Part shown: one piece after another, positions 1-7,729 of the stretch
Numbering within the stretch: position 1 is the first letter of the stretch
How the letters are laid out: the number at the start of each line of letters is the position of its first letter
Assembly (NCBI GenBank): GCA_021202715.1
Contig: JAJQCL010000141.1
Location: forward strand, 1-14,549
Source of the DNA: Lachnospiraceae bacterium
Lineage (GTDB): Bacteria > Bacillota > Clostridia > Lachnospirales > Lachnospiraceae
DNA: 14,549 nt
Direction: 5' to 3'
Position numbers and translations under genes: made by a program
Notes under the pieces: generated by a model
What the model was told of the DNA's origin: nothing
The model's database searches: none
Seen by the model: the letters and a program-made list of their open reading frames with translations, nothing else

Positions 1-1
1 C

Positions 2-679
2 AACGCCTATGCGGTGCCGTATTTCTGGGGAACCGTGGGCATCTGCTACAACACGGAAATGGTGGAGGACGAGGTGACCAGCTGGGCGATTCTCTGGGAT
101 GAAACCTATGCGAATCAGATCATCATGGAGAACAGTATGCGGGATGCTTTTCTGGTGCCGCTGAAACTCCTGGGATATTCCCTGAATACGGTGGCTGACC
201 TCGAACTGCGGGAGGCACAGACGCTGCTTATGGAGCAGAAGGAGCTGGTGATGGCCTATCTGGTGGATGAATCGCGGGACGCCATGATCGCCGGAGACGC
301 GGCGCTGGCTGTTATTTATTCCGGCGATGCCACGGCCGCCATGGAGAGCAATGAGGCGCTGGACTATGTGGTGCCGGAGGAGGGCTCCAACATCTGGTTT
401 GACTGCTGGATGATTCCCGCCAGCTGCACACACAAGGAGGCGGCGCAGAAGTTCATTGATTTTATGAACCGGGAAGATATCGCGGCGATGAATTTCGAAT
501 ATGTTTACTACGGGACGCCCAATGCCGCCGTGTACGAGAGCCTGGATGAGGAGACGAAGGAGGACTATACGATCTTCCCCGATGAGGAAACGCTGGAGAA
601 ATGCGAGGTCTACCAGTATCTGGGCGAGGAGGCAGAGACTTTGTACAATCAGCTCTGGAAGGAACTGAAGGCTTATTGA
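2..679 (+). CDS. potD: Spermidine/putrescine ABC transporter substrate-binding protein (PotD-like), 5'-truncated
   Basis: The frame is open from base 2 and gives the last 225 residues of a periplasmic-binding-protein-type polyamine receptor (E. coli PotD is about 350 residues, so roughly the N-terminal third lies outside the window). Family hallmarks seen are the PYFWGTVGICYN segment at the start, W-x-LWD, SMRDAF, the LGYSLNT stretch, YSGDA, a VPEEGSNIWFD block and the C-terminal FIDFMNRED...YYGTPN signature. In Gram-positive bacteria such proteins are lipid-anchored outside the membrane and hand polyamines to PotABC; the anchor would be in the missing N-terminus. It is probably the last gene of a potABCD operon, because serS downstream has its own promoter. 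No clear terminator is visible between 680 and 757. Ligand choice (spermidine, putrescine or a related compound) cannot be read from this fragment. Confidence 0.9.
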   Translation, partial: NAYAVPYFWGTVGICYNTEMVEDEVTSWAILWDETYANQIIMENSMRDAFLVPLKLLGYSLNTVADLELREAQTLLMEQKELVMAYLVDESRDAMIAGDAALAVIYSGDATAAMESNEALDYVVPEEGSNIWFDCWMIPASCTHKEAAQKFIDFMNREDIAAMNFEYVYYGTPNAAVYESLDEETKEDYTIFPDEETLEKCEVYQYLGEEAETLYNQLWKELKAY

Positions 680-757
680 AAAGGTGCTTTTGCCGAACCG
701 GAGGGACTGGCGGCGTGGAGCGCGGGGGAAACAGAAGCGGCACAGTGAGGGTTCTCC

Positions 758-786
758 TTGCAATCGAAGGTCTTCTGTATTATAAT
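758..786 (+). promoter_or_regulatory. Sigma-A promoter of serS
   Basis: A -35 box TTGCAA (758-763) and a perfect -10 box TATAAT (781-786) are separated by exactly 17 bases. Transcription would start near 793, giving a leader of about 43 bases before the serS ATG. That is too short for a T-box, and no T-box AGGGTGG core was found, so serS is probably not tRNA-responsive here. Confidence 0.8.
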
Positions 787-835
787 TTTGACGAAAAAAA
801 CGGGGCATTCCCGGGAATCCGAGGAGAGATACACT

Positions 836-2122
836 ATGTTAGACATTAAATTTTTGCGGGAAAATCCGGAGATCGTGAAGCAGAATATCCGAAATAAGTT
901 TCAGGACGAAAAACTTCCTCTGGTGGATGAGGTGATCGCGCTGGACCGCGAGAACCGGGACATCAAGGGCGAGGTGGAAGGACTGCGTGCGAAGAGAAAT
1001 ACCCTCTCCAGACAGATTGGTGGCCTGATGAAGCAGGGCAAGCGCGAGGAAGCGGAGGCCGTCAAGGCGCAGGTGGCCGCGGATGCCGCCCGCATCGACG
1101 AGCTCTCCGAGCGTGAGAAGCAGGTGGAAGCGGAAATCAGGCAGCGTATGATGGTCATTCCGAATATCATCGATCCCTCCGTGCCCATCGGCCGGGACGA
1201 CAGCGAGAACGTAGAGGTGCAGCGATACGGTGAGCCGGTGGTGCCGGACTTCGAGGTGCCCTATCATGCGGATATCATGGAGCGTTTCCATGGTCTGGAT
1301 CTGGACAGCGCCCGGCGGGTGGCCGGAAATGGCTTCTATTACCTGATGGGGGATATCGCGCGGCTGCATTCGGCGGTCATTGCCTATGCCCGGGATTTCA
1401 TGATTGACCGGGGGTTCACCTACTGTGTGCCGCCCTTCATGATCCGCAGCGACGTGGTGACCGGCGTCATGAGCTTTGCCGAGATGGACGCCATGATGTA
1501 TAAGATCGAGGGCGAGGATCTGTACCTGATCGGCACCAGCGAGCACTCGATGATCGGCAAATTCATCGACACGGTGAATCAGGAGGCCGATCTCCCCTAT
1601 ACGCTGACCAGCTACTCCCCCTGCTTCCGCAAGGAGAAGGGCGCGCACGGCATCGAGGAGCGCGGCGTATACCGGATCCATCAGTTTGAGAAGCAGGAGA
1701 TGATCGTGGTCTGCAAGCCCGAGGACAGCAAGATGTGGTTCGATCGTCTGTGGCAGAATACGGTGGATCTGTTCCGCTCCATGGACATCCCGGTGCGCAC
1801 GCTGGAGTGCTGCTCCGGCGATCTGGCTGACCTGAAAGTGAAGTCGGTGGATGTGGAGGCCTGGTCCCCCCGTCAGAAGAAGTATTTCGAGGTAGGAAGC
1901 TGCTCCAATCTGGGCGACGCCCAGGCCCGCCGTCTGCGGATCCGCGTTGTCGGTGAGGACGGACGGAAATATTTCGCCCATACCCTGAACAACACGGTCG
2001 TGGCGCCGCCGCGGATGCTCATCGCCTTCCTGGAGAACAATCTGCAGGCCGACGGCTCCGTCCGGATTCCGGAGGTGCTGCGTCCCTATATGGGCGGTAT
2101 GACGGAAATACGCGAAAAATAA
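836..2122 (+). CDS. serS: Seryl-tRNA synthetase with non-canonical class II motifs
   Basis: This gene encodes 428 residues, the usual SerRS length. The enzyme charges tRNA-Ser (and tRNA-Sec where present) with serine in the cytoplasm. The ATG at 836 follows a purine-rich site (GAGGAGA, 821-827); an upstream in-frame start is disfavoured because it would lie inside the promoter. Residues 1-110 form the antiparallel coiled-coil tRNA-binding arm, rich in K, R and E. The catalytic core follows: TSE (234-236) in the serine pocket, motif 2 FRKEKGAHGIEERGVYR (264-280), HQFEKQE, and motif 3 around APPRMLIAFLE (390-400). The C-terminus IPEVLRPYMGG is a standard SerRS ending. Motif 2 lacks the common EAGxxGRDTxG form and motif 3 has APPR where bacterial enzymes usually have a glycine-rich GxxxR. 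The family assignment is secure. It may belong to a divergent SerRS subgroup seen in clostridia. Confidence 0.95.
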   Translation: MLDIKFLRENPEIVKQNIRNKFQDEKLPLVDEVIALDRENRDIKGEVEGLRAKRNTLSRQIGGLMKQGKREEAEAVKAQVAADAARIDELSEREKQVEAEIRQRMMVIPNIIDPSVPIGRDDSENVEVQRYGEPVVPDFEVPYHADIMERFHGLDLDSARRVAGNGFYYLMGDIARLHSAVIAYARDFMIDRGFTYCVPPFMIRSDVVTGVMSFAEMDAMMYKIEGEDLYLIGTSEHSMIGKFIDTVNQEADLPYTLTSYSPCFRKEKGAHGIEERGVYRIHQFEKQEMIVVCKPEDSKMWFDRLWQNTVDLFRSMDIPVRTLECCSGDLADLKVKSVDVEAWSPRQKKYFEVGSCSNLGDAQARRLRIRVVGEDGRKYFAHTLNNTVVAPPRMLIAFLENNLQADGSVRIPEVLRPYMGGMTEIREK

Positions 2123-2186
2123 ATCCTGAATCAGAACGGTCGCCTGTGCAGAGTGTATGAACGCGGGAAAAGAGATTGATACTTTC

Positions 2187-2215
2187 TTGACAGGCTTGTT
2201 AATCTATGTTATATT
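2187..2215 (+). promoter_or_regulatory. Upstream fhs promoter P1
   Basis: A consensus -35 box TTGACA (2187-2192) and a -10 box TATATT (2210-2215) have a 17-base spacer in a locally AT-rich stretch. The predicted start is near 2222, which gives a leader of about 277 bases before fhs. Confidence 0.75.
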
Positions 2216-2221
2216 ATCCAT

Positions 2222-2498
2222 GCTTTTCGTGACCTCGTACATTGTGTAGGGAAATATGCGGCAGTATGTCGGTTGACTCCAGCTAAGGCGTGTGGTATAG
2301 TGAACGACAAAATAGTCCCGCCCACGATACTCATGATGCACACGATCGCGCAGGGAAAGGCTTCTTACGCAGCCTGCGGACGGTAAAGCAGGGAACGGCA
2401 GAAAGCCGTTTACTGATAGAAGGTCACAGAAACTCATTAAGCACAGGAGGCGCTGCCGCCGAACACAGGGAACGCCGAGCACGAAAGGAGATTTCACT
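2222..2498 (+). other. Long structured 5' leader of fhs (the only gene-free gap over 300 bases)
   Basis: The gap between serS and fhs is 376 bases. Downstream of the P1 start it contains a stem CGCAGG/CCTGCG (2349-2354 with 2373-2378), a perfect 6-bp hairpin AACGGC-agaaa-GCCGTT (2394-2410) and a small GGCG-ctgc-CGCC hairpin (2449-2460). An AGGAGG sequence at 2445-2450 has no usable start codon after it. A possible 17-codon leader frame begins at tandem ATGs (2333 and 2336) and stops at 2384-2386, but has no evident ribosome site. The true fhs ribosome site AAAGGAG is at 2484-2490. I could not match the leader to the ZTP, THF, SAM or T-box consensus. Its length and hairpins suggest a regulatory role, but this is inference. 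Confidence 0.45.
2273..2301 (+). promoter_or_regulatory. Downstream fhs promoter P2
   Basis: TTGACT (2273-2278) and TATAGT (2296-2301) are spaced by 17 bases, with TG one base upstream of the -10 box (an extended -10). The predicted start is near 2308. It lies 86 bases downstream of P1, so fhs seems to have tandem promoters, and either transcript would carry a leader of about 190 bases or more. Confidence 0.65.
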
Positions 2499-4175
2499 AT
2501 GGGCTACAAATCCGACATTGAGATCGCGCAGGAGACCGAGATGCAGCCGATTTCCGAGGTCGCAAAGACCGCGGGGATCGATGAGAAGTATCTGGAGCAT
2601 TATGGCAAGTACAAGGCAAAGATCGACTACAATATGCTGAAGGATGAGGCGGATCGCCCCGACGGCAAGCTGATTCTTGTCACGGCCATCAATCCGACTC
2701 CGGCCGGTGAGGGCAAGACCACGACGACGGTCGGCCTGGCGGACGGCATGAGGAAGCTGGGTAAGAATGTTATGGTCGCTCTGCGGGAACCGTCTCTGGG
2801 ACCGGTCTTCGGCGTAAAGGGCGGCGCGGCCGGCGGCGGCTACGCGCAGGTCGTTCCCATGGAGGATATCAACCTGCATTTCACCGGTGATATGCACGCG
2901 ATCGGCGCGGCTAACAACCTGCTGGCGGCGATGCTGGATAACCATATTTATCAGGGCAACAAGCTGAACATTGATCCCCGGCGCATCACCTGGAAGCGCT
3001 GCGTGGATATGAACGCTCGACAGCTCCGTTTAGTCACCGACGGTCTGGGCGGCCGGGTGAACGGTGTGCCGCGTGAGGATGGCTATGACATCACCGTGGC
3101 CAGTGAGATCATGGCGGTGCTGTGTCTGGCTTCCGATATCGTAGACCTGAAGGAGCGGATTGCCCGGATCGTGGTGGGCTATACCTATGATGAGAAGCCC
3201 GTTACGGCCGGGGACCTGAATGCGCAGGGTGCGATGACGGCGCTGCTGAAGGATGCTCTGAAGCCCAACCTGGTACAGACTCTGGAGCATACCCCCGCGA
3301 TCGTACACGGCGGCCCCTTCGCCAACATCGCGCACGGCTGCAACTCCGTGATGGCGACGAAGATGGCGATGAAGCTGGGCGACTATGCGGTCACCGAGGC
3401 CGGATTCGGCGCGGATCTGGGTGCGGAGAAGTTCCTCGACATCAAGTGCCGCATGGCGGGTCTGACCCCCTCCGCGGTTGTCGTGGTGGCTACCGTTCGT
3501 GCGCTGAAGAGCCATGGCGGCGTAGCCAAGGCCGATCTGAACAACGAGAATCTGGAAGCTCTGGAGGCCGGTCTTCCGAATCTGCTCCAGCATGTGGACA
3601 ATATCGTCAATGTTTACAAGCTGCCCTGCGTCGTGGCCATCAATGCTTTCCCGACCGATACGAAAGCGGAGCTTGATCTGGTCGAGGCGAAATGCCGCGA
3701 ACTGGGCGTGAACGTGGCTCTGTCTGAGGTGTGGGCCAAGGGCGGCGAGGGCGGCATCGCTCTGGCGAAGGAAGTCATCCGTCTGGTCGAAGAGCCGAAC
3801 GATTTCTCCTTCAGCTACAGTCTGGACGGCACCATCGAGGAGAAGCTGGATGCCATCGTGAAGAAGGTCTATCATGGCGACGGCGTGGCGCTGACCGCCA
3901 ATGCGAAGAAGCAGGCGGCGCAGCTGACGGCGCTGGGCTTCGACAAGCTGCCGATCTGCGTGGCGAAGACACAGTACAGCTTCTCGGACGACGCCTCCCT
4001 GAAGGGAGCGCCCAAGGGCTTTACGGTGACCGTGCGCAACCTGAAGGTCTCTGCGGGCGCTGGCTTCATCGTGGCGCTGACCGGCGACATCATGACCATG
4101 CCGGGTCTGCCCAAGGTTCCTGCGGCTGAGAAGATCGACGTCGATGAGAACGGTCGGATCAGCGGCCTGTTCTAA
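2499..4175 (+). CDS. fhs: Formate--tetrahydrofolate ligase (10-formyl-THF synthetase)
   Basis: This gene encodes 558 residues, the normal length for a bacterial monofunctional enzyme. It makes 10-formyl-tetrahydrofolate from formate, THF and ATP. In clostridia this feeds purine and fMet synthesis, and in acetogens it is a step of the methyl branch of the Wood-Ljungdahl pathway. Seen in the sequence are the P-loop [11 protein letters not shown] (67-77) and the highly conserved [20 protein letters not shown] stretch (97-116) running on into [15 protein letters not shown]. The C-terminal region contains [11 protein letters not shown]. The ATG follows AAAGGAG with an 8-base gap. The gene stands alone between its own promoters and a strong terminator; folD, fchA and other one-carbon genes are not next to it. 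A lone fhs does not show that the organism is an acetogen. Confidence 0.98.
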   Translation: MGYKSDIEIAQETEMQPISEVAKTAGIDEKYLEHYGKYKAKIDYNMLKDEADRPDGKLILVTAINPTPAGEGKTTTTVGLADGMRKLGKNVMVALREPSLGPVFGVKGGAAGGGYAQVVPMEDINLHFTGDMHAIGAANNLLAAMLDNHIYQGNKLNIDPRRITWKRCVDMNARQLRLVTDGLGGRVNGVPREDGYDITVASEIMAVLCLASDIVDLKERIARIVVGYTYDEKPVTAGDLNAQGAMTALLKDALKPNLVQTLEHTPAIVHGGPFANIAHGCNSVMATKMAMKLGDYAVTEAGFGADLGAEKFLDIKCRMAGLTPSAVVVVATVRALKSHGGVAKADLNNENLEALEAGLPNLLQHVDNIVNVYKLPCVVAINAFPTDTKAELDLVEAKCRELGVNVALSEVWAKGGEGGIALAKEVIRLVEEPNDFSFSYSLDGTIEEKLDAIVKKVYHGDGVALTANAKKQAAQLTALGFDKLPICVAKTQYSFSDDASLKGAPKGFTVTVRNLKVSAGAGFIVALTGDIMTMPGLPKVPAAEKIDVDENGRISGLF

Positions 4176-4213
4176 GACCGGGAAAAGAATATGCAATGAC
4201 TTACGTACAAGAG

Positions 4214-4240
4214 GCGGGCGCTGCGGCGCCCGCTTTCTCT
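4214..4240 (+). terminator. Intrinsic terminator after fhs
   Basis: A perfect 8-bp GC stem, GCGGGCGC (4214-4221) with GCGCCCGC (4226-4233), closes a TGCG loop and is followed by TTTCTCT. It lies about 40 bases after the fhs stop codon. Confidence 0.9.
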
Positions 4241-4297
4241 GGTCACAGACAGGCGGACGTGAGAACAGTCCGTTGAAGGTAAATTTACACGAAGCAT

Positions 4298-4326
4298 TTG
4301 ACAGCCGACGATGGAGGGTGTAAGGT
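4298..4326 (+). promoter_or_regulatory. Possible promoter of the AI-2E family permease gene
   Basis: A perfect -35 box TTGACA (4298-4303) is followed after 17 bases by TAAGGT (4321-4326), a poor -10 box. A promoter is expected here because a strong terminator lies just upstream, but the -10 assignment is weak. Confidence 0.35.
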
Positions 4327-4357
4327 ATCCATAGAAGGAGGCAGAGTACTTCTCATC

Positions 4358-5653
4358 ATGAAGAAACATTCTTTTTTTGCTTATCTGACACAGAGTCTTC
4401 TGGGCGCCGGGGCTCTGATCGTGGCGATTTTATTCTTCTTTGCGCTGTACAAGATCAGGGATATCATTTCGGTCATCGGCTCGTTTCTCAATATTCTGAT
4501 GCCGTTGATCTACGGTCTGATCATTACGTTTCTTCTTTCTCCGCTGTGCAACAAGGCGGAGGAATTGCTGGAGAGATGGATCCCGCAGAGCGAGAAGCGG
4601 GGACGGCAGCGCCGTATCCTGATTCGTGGTGTCAGCGTCGCCTTTGCGGTGCTTTCCGCACTGATCCTGGTCATTTTACTTCTGGTTCTGGTGCTGCCGC
4701 AGTTTTTTGGCAGTGTGATCAATCTGATCAATAATGTTCCAACGATTTCCGCGACGATTTCCGGCTGGATCGAGAACGCTCTTTCTTCCGCGACGCCGGA
4801 ACACCAGGCGCAGGCTCTGGAACTGTACGAGAATGTGGGGGGATATTTGGAGGACTGGCTGGAAAACACGCTTCTTCCCCAGACGCAGTCCATGCTGGGC
4901 AGTGTGTCCGTGGGACTTCTCGGTCTGGTCAATTTGCTGAAGAACCTGATCCTGGGGCTGGTGGTGTCCGTCTATCTGATGTTCAGCCGGAAGAAGTTCC
5001 TCGCGCAGTCCCGGAAGCTCCTTTACGGTGTCTTTTCCGCCAAATGGGGAAATCATATTCTCTGGCTTTGCCGGGAAATCAGCGATACCTTCCGGGACTT
5101 TCTTCTGGGGAAAATCGTGGATTCTCTGATTATTGGTGTGATCTGTTATATCGGGATGAGTATCATGAGGCTTCCCTATGCGGTGCTTATCAGTACCGTT
5201 ATCGGCATCACCAATATTATTCCTTATTTTGGGCCTCTGATCGGCATGATCCCCACCACGCTGCTTCTGCTGACGGTGAGTCCCATGCAGGCGCTGACTT
5301 TCCTGATCTTCGTGCTGATCCTGCAGCAGGTGGATGGAAATATCATCGGTCCCCGCATCCTCGGAACCGCGACAGGACTCTCCAGCTTCTGGGTTCTGTC
5401 TTCCCTGGTCATTTTCGGAGGGATGTTCGGCTTTATCGGGATGGTCATCGGTGTGCCGATCTTCGCGGTGATTTATGATCTGGTTCAGATGGGGGTGGAA
5501 TATCTTCTCAATCTGCATCAGCTGCCGCAGGAGACCCGGGTCTACGAAAATATGGACTATGTAGATCTGGAAACACATACGGTGCTGCAGCGGGAGAAGA
5601 AGGGAAAGAAGCAGGAAGGAAAGGACGAGAAACCGGAAGAGAAGGATATTTGA
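4358..5653 (+). CDS. AI-2E family transporter (YdiK/TqsA-type permease)
   Basis: This gene encodes 431 residues of a polytopic inner-membrane protein. The ATG at 4358 is preferred because MKKHSFFAY leads directly into the first membrane segment; AGGAGG at 4336-4341 lies 16 bases upstream, which is rather far. Membrane segments are visible at about 12-30, 33-62 and 87-115, and several more lie in the C-terminal half. Family landmarks are the NIIPYFGPLIGMIPT loop, QQVDGNIIGPRILG, and the closing GMVIGVPIFAVIYDLV. The C-terminus is a short charged Lys/Glu tail. Members of the family are described as AI-2 exporters (TqsA), Na+/H+ antiporters or exporters of other solutes, so the substrate cannot be named here. 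The gene is transcribed alone and converges on the phosphate transporter gene with a single base between the two stop codons. Confidence 0.9.
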   Translation: MKKHSFFAYLTQSLLGAGALIVAILFFFALYKIRDIISVIGSFLNILMPLIYGLIITFLLSPLCNKAEELLERWIPQSEKRGRQRRILIRGVSVAFAVLSALILVILLLVLVLPQFFGSVINLINNVPTISATISGWIENALSSATPEHQAQALELYENVGGYLEDWLENTLLPQTQSMLGSVSVGLLGLVNLLKNLILGLVVSVYLMFSRKKFLAQSRKLLYGVFSAKWGNHILWLCREISDTFRDFLLGKIVDSLIIGVICYIGMSIMRLPYAVLISTVIGITNIIPYFGPLIGMIPTTLLLLTVSPMQALTFLIFVLILQQVDGNIIGPRILGTATGLSSFWVLSSLVIFGGMFGFIGMVIGVPIFAVIYDLVQMGVEYLLNLHQLPQETRVYENMDYVDLETHTVLQREKKGKKQEGKDEKPEEKDI

Positions 5654-5654
5654 T

Positions 5655-7451
5655 TCAGCTCTCAGCCATCGCTGCCTCCTCCAGCGGATCCAGGAACTGC
5701 TTCCTGTATTTCTCGAAGCGGTTCTGGTAACCGGGAATCTTGCCCTGATGAACGGCCTGCAGATAGGTGTGGCGGTCGAAGTCTTCGAAGACCTTGTGCC
5801 TCTGGATGATGTAGACGGCGATGTTGGAACAGTGATCAGAAATCCGTTCGACGTTGTTCAGCAGCTCAATGAAAGAAATGGCGCTGGAGACTGCACACTG
5901 GCCGGACTGCAGACGCTGGACGTGTCTGGCCCGCAGATCCTCGGTCAGCTGATCGATGACTTCCTCCAGCGGCTCGATGGAAATGACGCTCTCCGAAGAT
6001 TCGACGGAGAAAGCATCCACGGTCAGGTCTACGATGGTGGAGACGGCCGCGAGGAGAGTATCGACCTCCCGCCGGGCGGCGTTGGTGAAATGTATGCCAT
6101 TTTCATGCATATATTGGGCCGTCTCGGAGATATTGACACAGTAGTCGCCGATCCGCTCGAAGTCGCTGACGGCCTGAAGGATCTCTGTGGCCCGGTGCGA
6201 GTCGTCCTCGGTCATGGTGTGGTGCGTGGTCTTGACGAGATACTCCCCGACGCTGGCTTCACATTTGTCCAGAAAATGCTCGTTTTCTTCCAGACGGCCG
6301 GATTTCTTTGTATCATAGGTCTCGCCGGTCAGAAGAATCGTGGCGATGCCCAGATTTTCCTGAATACAGGTGCCCATGGAGCAAAGGACCTTCATGCACT
6401 GCTCCATGGCGACCTGCGGGTTCTTCAGGAAACGCTCATCCAGGCAGTCCAGGGCGAGGTTCTCATGGTATTCTTCATCGTCGGGAATGATGCGGGTGGC
6501 CAGAGAGATGAGGCCGTTGGTCGCAGGCATCAGGATCAGCGCCGTGATCAGGTTGAAGCCCAGGTGCAGATCGGCGATGTTGCCGCGGTTCATCACCGCA
6601 TGCAGGAAGGAAAAATGGAAGATGGCGTTCAGCCCGTAGAAGCCCACGGCAAAGAGAATAACGCCGATGATATTGAACAGCAGATGGACGACGACGACCC
6701 GGCGGGAATTCTTATTGGTGCCGAAGCTGGCCAGGATGACAGTGAGACATTTGCCGATGTTGATGCCCAGCAGGAGCGGGAAGGTGGTGGCGAAGGTCAC
6801 AGAACCTGTGGCCGTCAGCGCCTGCAGGATACCGACCGCGGCCGACGAGCTCTGAATCAGAGCGGTCAGTCCCAGACCGGCCAGGATGCCCAGCAGAGGA
6901 TTCTCAAAGGCCGTGAAAAGCTGCTGGAAGGAGGCGGAGTCCTCCAGAGGGGACAGCGTGTTCTCCATGGTCGTCATGCCGAAGAACAGGATGCCGAAGC
7001 CCATGAGCAGCATGGCGATGTTCTTGGGTTTTCGCTTCTTGGCGATGAGGTTGATGGCGGCTCCAAGAATGATCAGGATGGGCGCAAAGGTCGAGGGCTT
7101 CAGGAGCGAGAGAAAGACGCCCCCGGATTCCAGATCGCCGAGACGGAGGATCTGCGCAGTGGCGGTGGAACCGATGTTGGCGCCGAAGACGACTGGGATA
7201 GCCTGGGTCAGCCGCATCATGCCGGCGTTGACGAAGCCGAGTACCGTAACTGTTGTGGCGGCAGAGCTCTGGATGATGGCGGTGACACCCGTACCGAGAG
7301 CCAGCCCGGTCCATTTATTGCTTGTAAGAGTCTCCAGAATGTGTTCCAGCTTCGCGCCGGCCAGGCGCTCGATGGCCTTGGACAGCAGATCCATACCGTA
7401 CAGGAAAAGACCAATGCCGGCAAAGAGCGGCAGAAAATCGAGCAGGGACAT
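5655..7451 (-). CDS. Na+/phosphate cotransporter family protein with PhoU-like C-terminal domain
   Basis: This gene encodes 598 residues from the ATG at 7449-7451, chosen because AAAGGAG (7459-7465) lies 7 bases upstream; an extension to 7514 would add a basic stretch unlike the family. The membrane domain (about 1-320) has the inverted repeat typical of the NptA/SLC34-like (YqeW, YjbB) group: QSSAATT at 61-67 and QSSSAAVG at 200-207, each followed by a G(A/I)NIG segment (at about 90 and 229). Residues 340-560 are helical and carry two PhoU-type metal-binding signatures, ERIGDYCVNI (432-441) and ERISDHCSNI (535-544). The protein probably imports phosphate with sodium, and the PhoU-like domain may sense or gate it. 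It stands alone, with its own promoter in the divergent region upstream. Confidence 0.93.
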   Translation of the reverse strand: MSLLDFLPLFAGIGLFLYGMDLLSKAIERLAGAKLEHILETLTSNKWTGLALGTGVTAIIQSSAATTVTVLGFVNAGMMRLTQAIPVVFGANIGSTATAQILRLGDLESGGVFLSLLKPSTFAPILIILGAAINLIAKKRKPKNIAMLLMGFGILFFGMTTMENTLSPLEDSASFQQLFTAFENPLLGILAGLGLTALIQSSSAAVGILQALTATGSVTFATTFPLLLGINIGKCLTVILASFGTNKNSRRVVVVHLLFNIIGVILFAVGFYGLNAIFHFSFLHAVMNRGNIADLHLGFNLITALILMPATNGLISLATRIIPDDEEYHENLALDCLDERFLKNPQVAMEQCMKVLCSMGTCIQENLGIATILLTGETYDTKKSGRLEENEHFLDKCEASVGEYLVKTTHHTMTEDDSHRATEILQAVSDFERIGDYCVNISETAQYMHENGIHFTNAARREVDTLLAAVSTIVDLTVDAFSVESSESVISIEPLEEVIDQLTEDLRARHVQRLQSGQCAVSSAISFIELLNNVERISDHCSNIAVYIIQRHKVFEDFDRHTYLQAVHQGKIPGYQNRFEKYRKQFLDPLEEAAMAES

Positions 7452-7540
7452 AGCGTTTCTCCTTTGTGTTCGTCTCGCGGTCATTCCGTGTCGGAGTACA
7501 GCCGAACATTTCATCTCCAGGCAAGGCGCCGTTTCAGTCT

Positions 7541-7568
7541 ATTATACCTGAATTTTACATTGAGTTAA
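7541..7568 (-). promoter_or_regulatory. Promoter of the Na+/phosphate cotransporter gene
   Basis: Read on the minus strand, a perfect -10 box TATAAT (7546-7541) is preceded after 16 bases by TTAACT (7568-7563), a partial -35 match. The surroundings are AT-rich. The start would be near 7534, leaving a leader of about 80 bases. No pho-box-like repeat was recognised. Confidence 0.6.
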
Positions 7569-7604
7569 AGTAAAATTTACATGGAATTGACATTTCCCGT
7601 CTCG

Positions 7605-7633
7605 TTGAACTTTCACAGGGAATGTGATAGAAT
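7605..7633 (+). promoter_or_regulatory. Promoter of the exonuclease / Ig-like protein pair
   Basis: TTGAAC (7605-7610) and TAGAAT (7628-7633) are separated by 17 bases. A TG one base upstream of the -10 box makes it an extended -10 promoter. The start would be near 7640, about 90 bases before the exonuclease ATG. It is divergent from the phosphate transporter promoter. Confidence 0.65.
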
Positions 7634-7729
7634 AGTGAAAAATAAGAGAACGTGACAGATGTCCGGAGAGGGGGCCGGCACAGGGCGCGGAGAACCGGAG
7701 CGCTCGCCCGGATAAGCAGGAGACCTTGT

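Noticed and set aside
680..835. T-box leader before serS
   Set aside because: No AGGGTGGNACCGCG core is present and the predicted promoter leaves only about 43 bases of leader.
839..1981. A 380-codon antisense frame across serS
   Set aside because: It is a shadow of serS, rich in His and Leu with no recognisable domain and no promoter or ribosome site. The similar 388-codon frame opposite fhs (3030-4196) was dropped for the same reason.
2222..2498. ZTP (pfl) riboswitch, THF riboswitch or SAM riboswitch in the fhs leader
   Set aside because: The conserved cores I know for these families, including CCGCCUGGGC of the ZTP class, were not found by eye. A covariance search would settle it.
5748..7568. 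A 606-codon open frame on the + strand opposite the phosphate transporter gene
   Set aside because: It mirrors the GC-rich third positions of a clearly recognised gene, has an implausible composition (long runs of Asp, Gly, Gln, His), no ribosome site and no family resemblance.
7587..7592. A consensus TTGACA in the divergent spacer
   Set aside because: No -10 box lies 16-18 bases downstream of it on the + strand. The TTGAAC/TAGAAT pair slightly further on is a better promoter.
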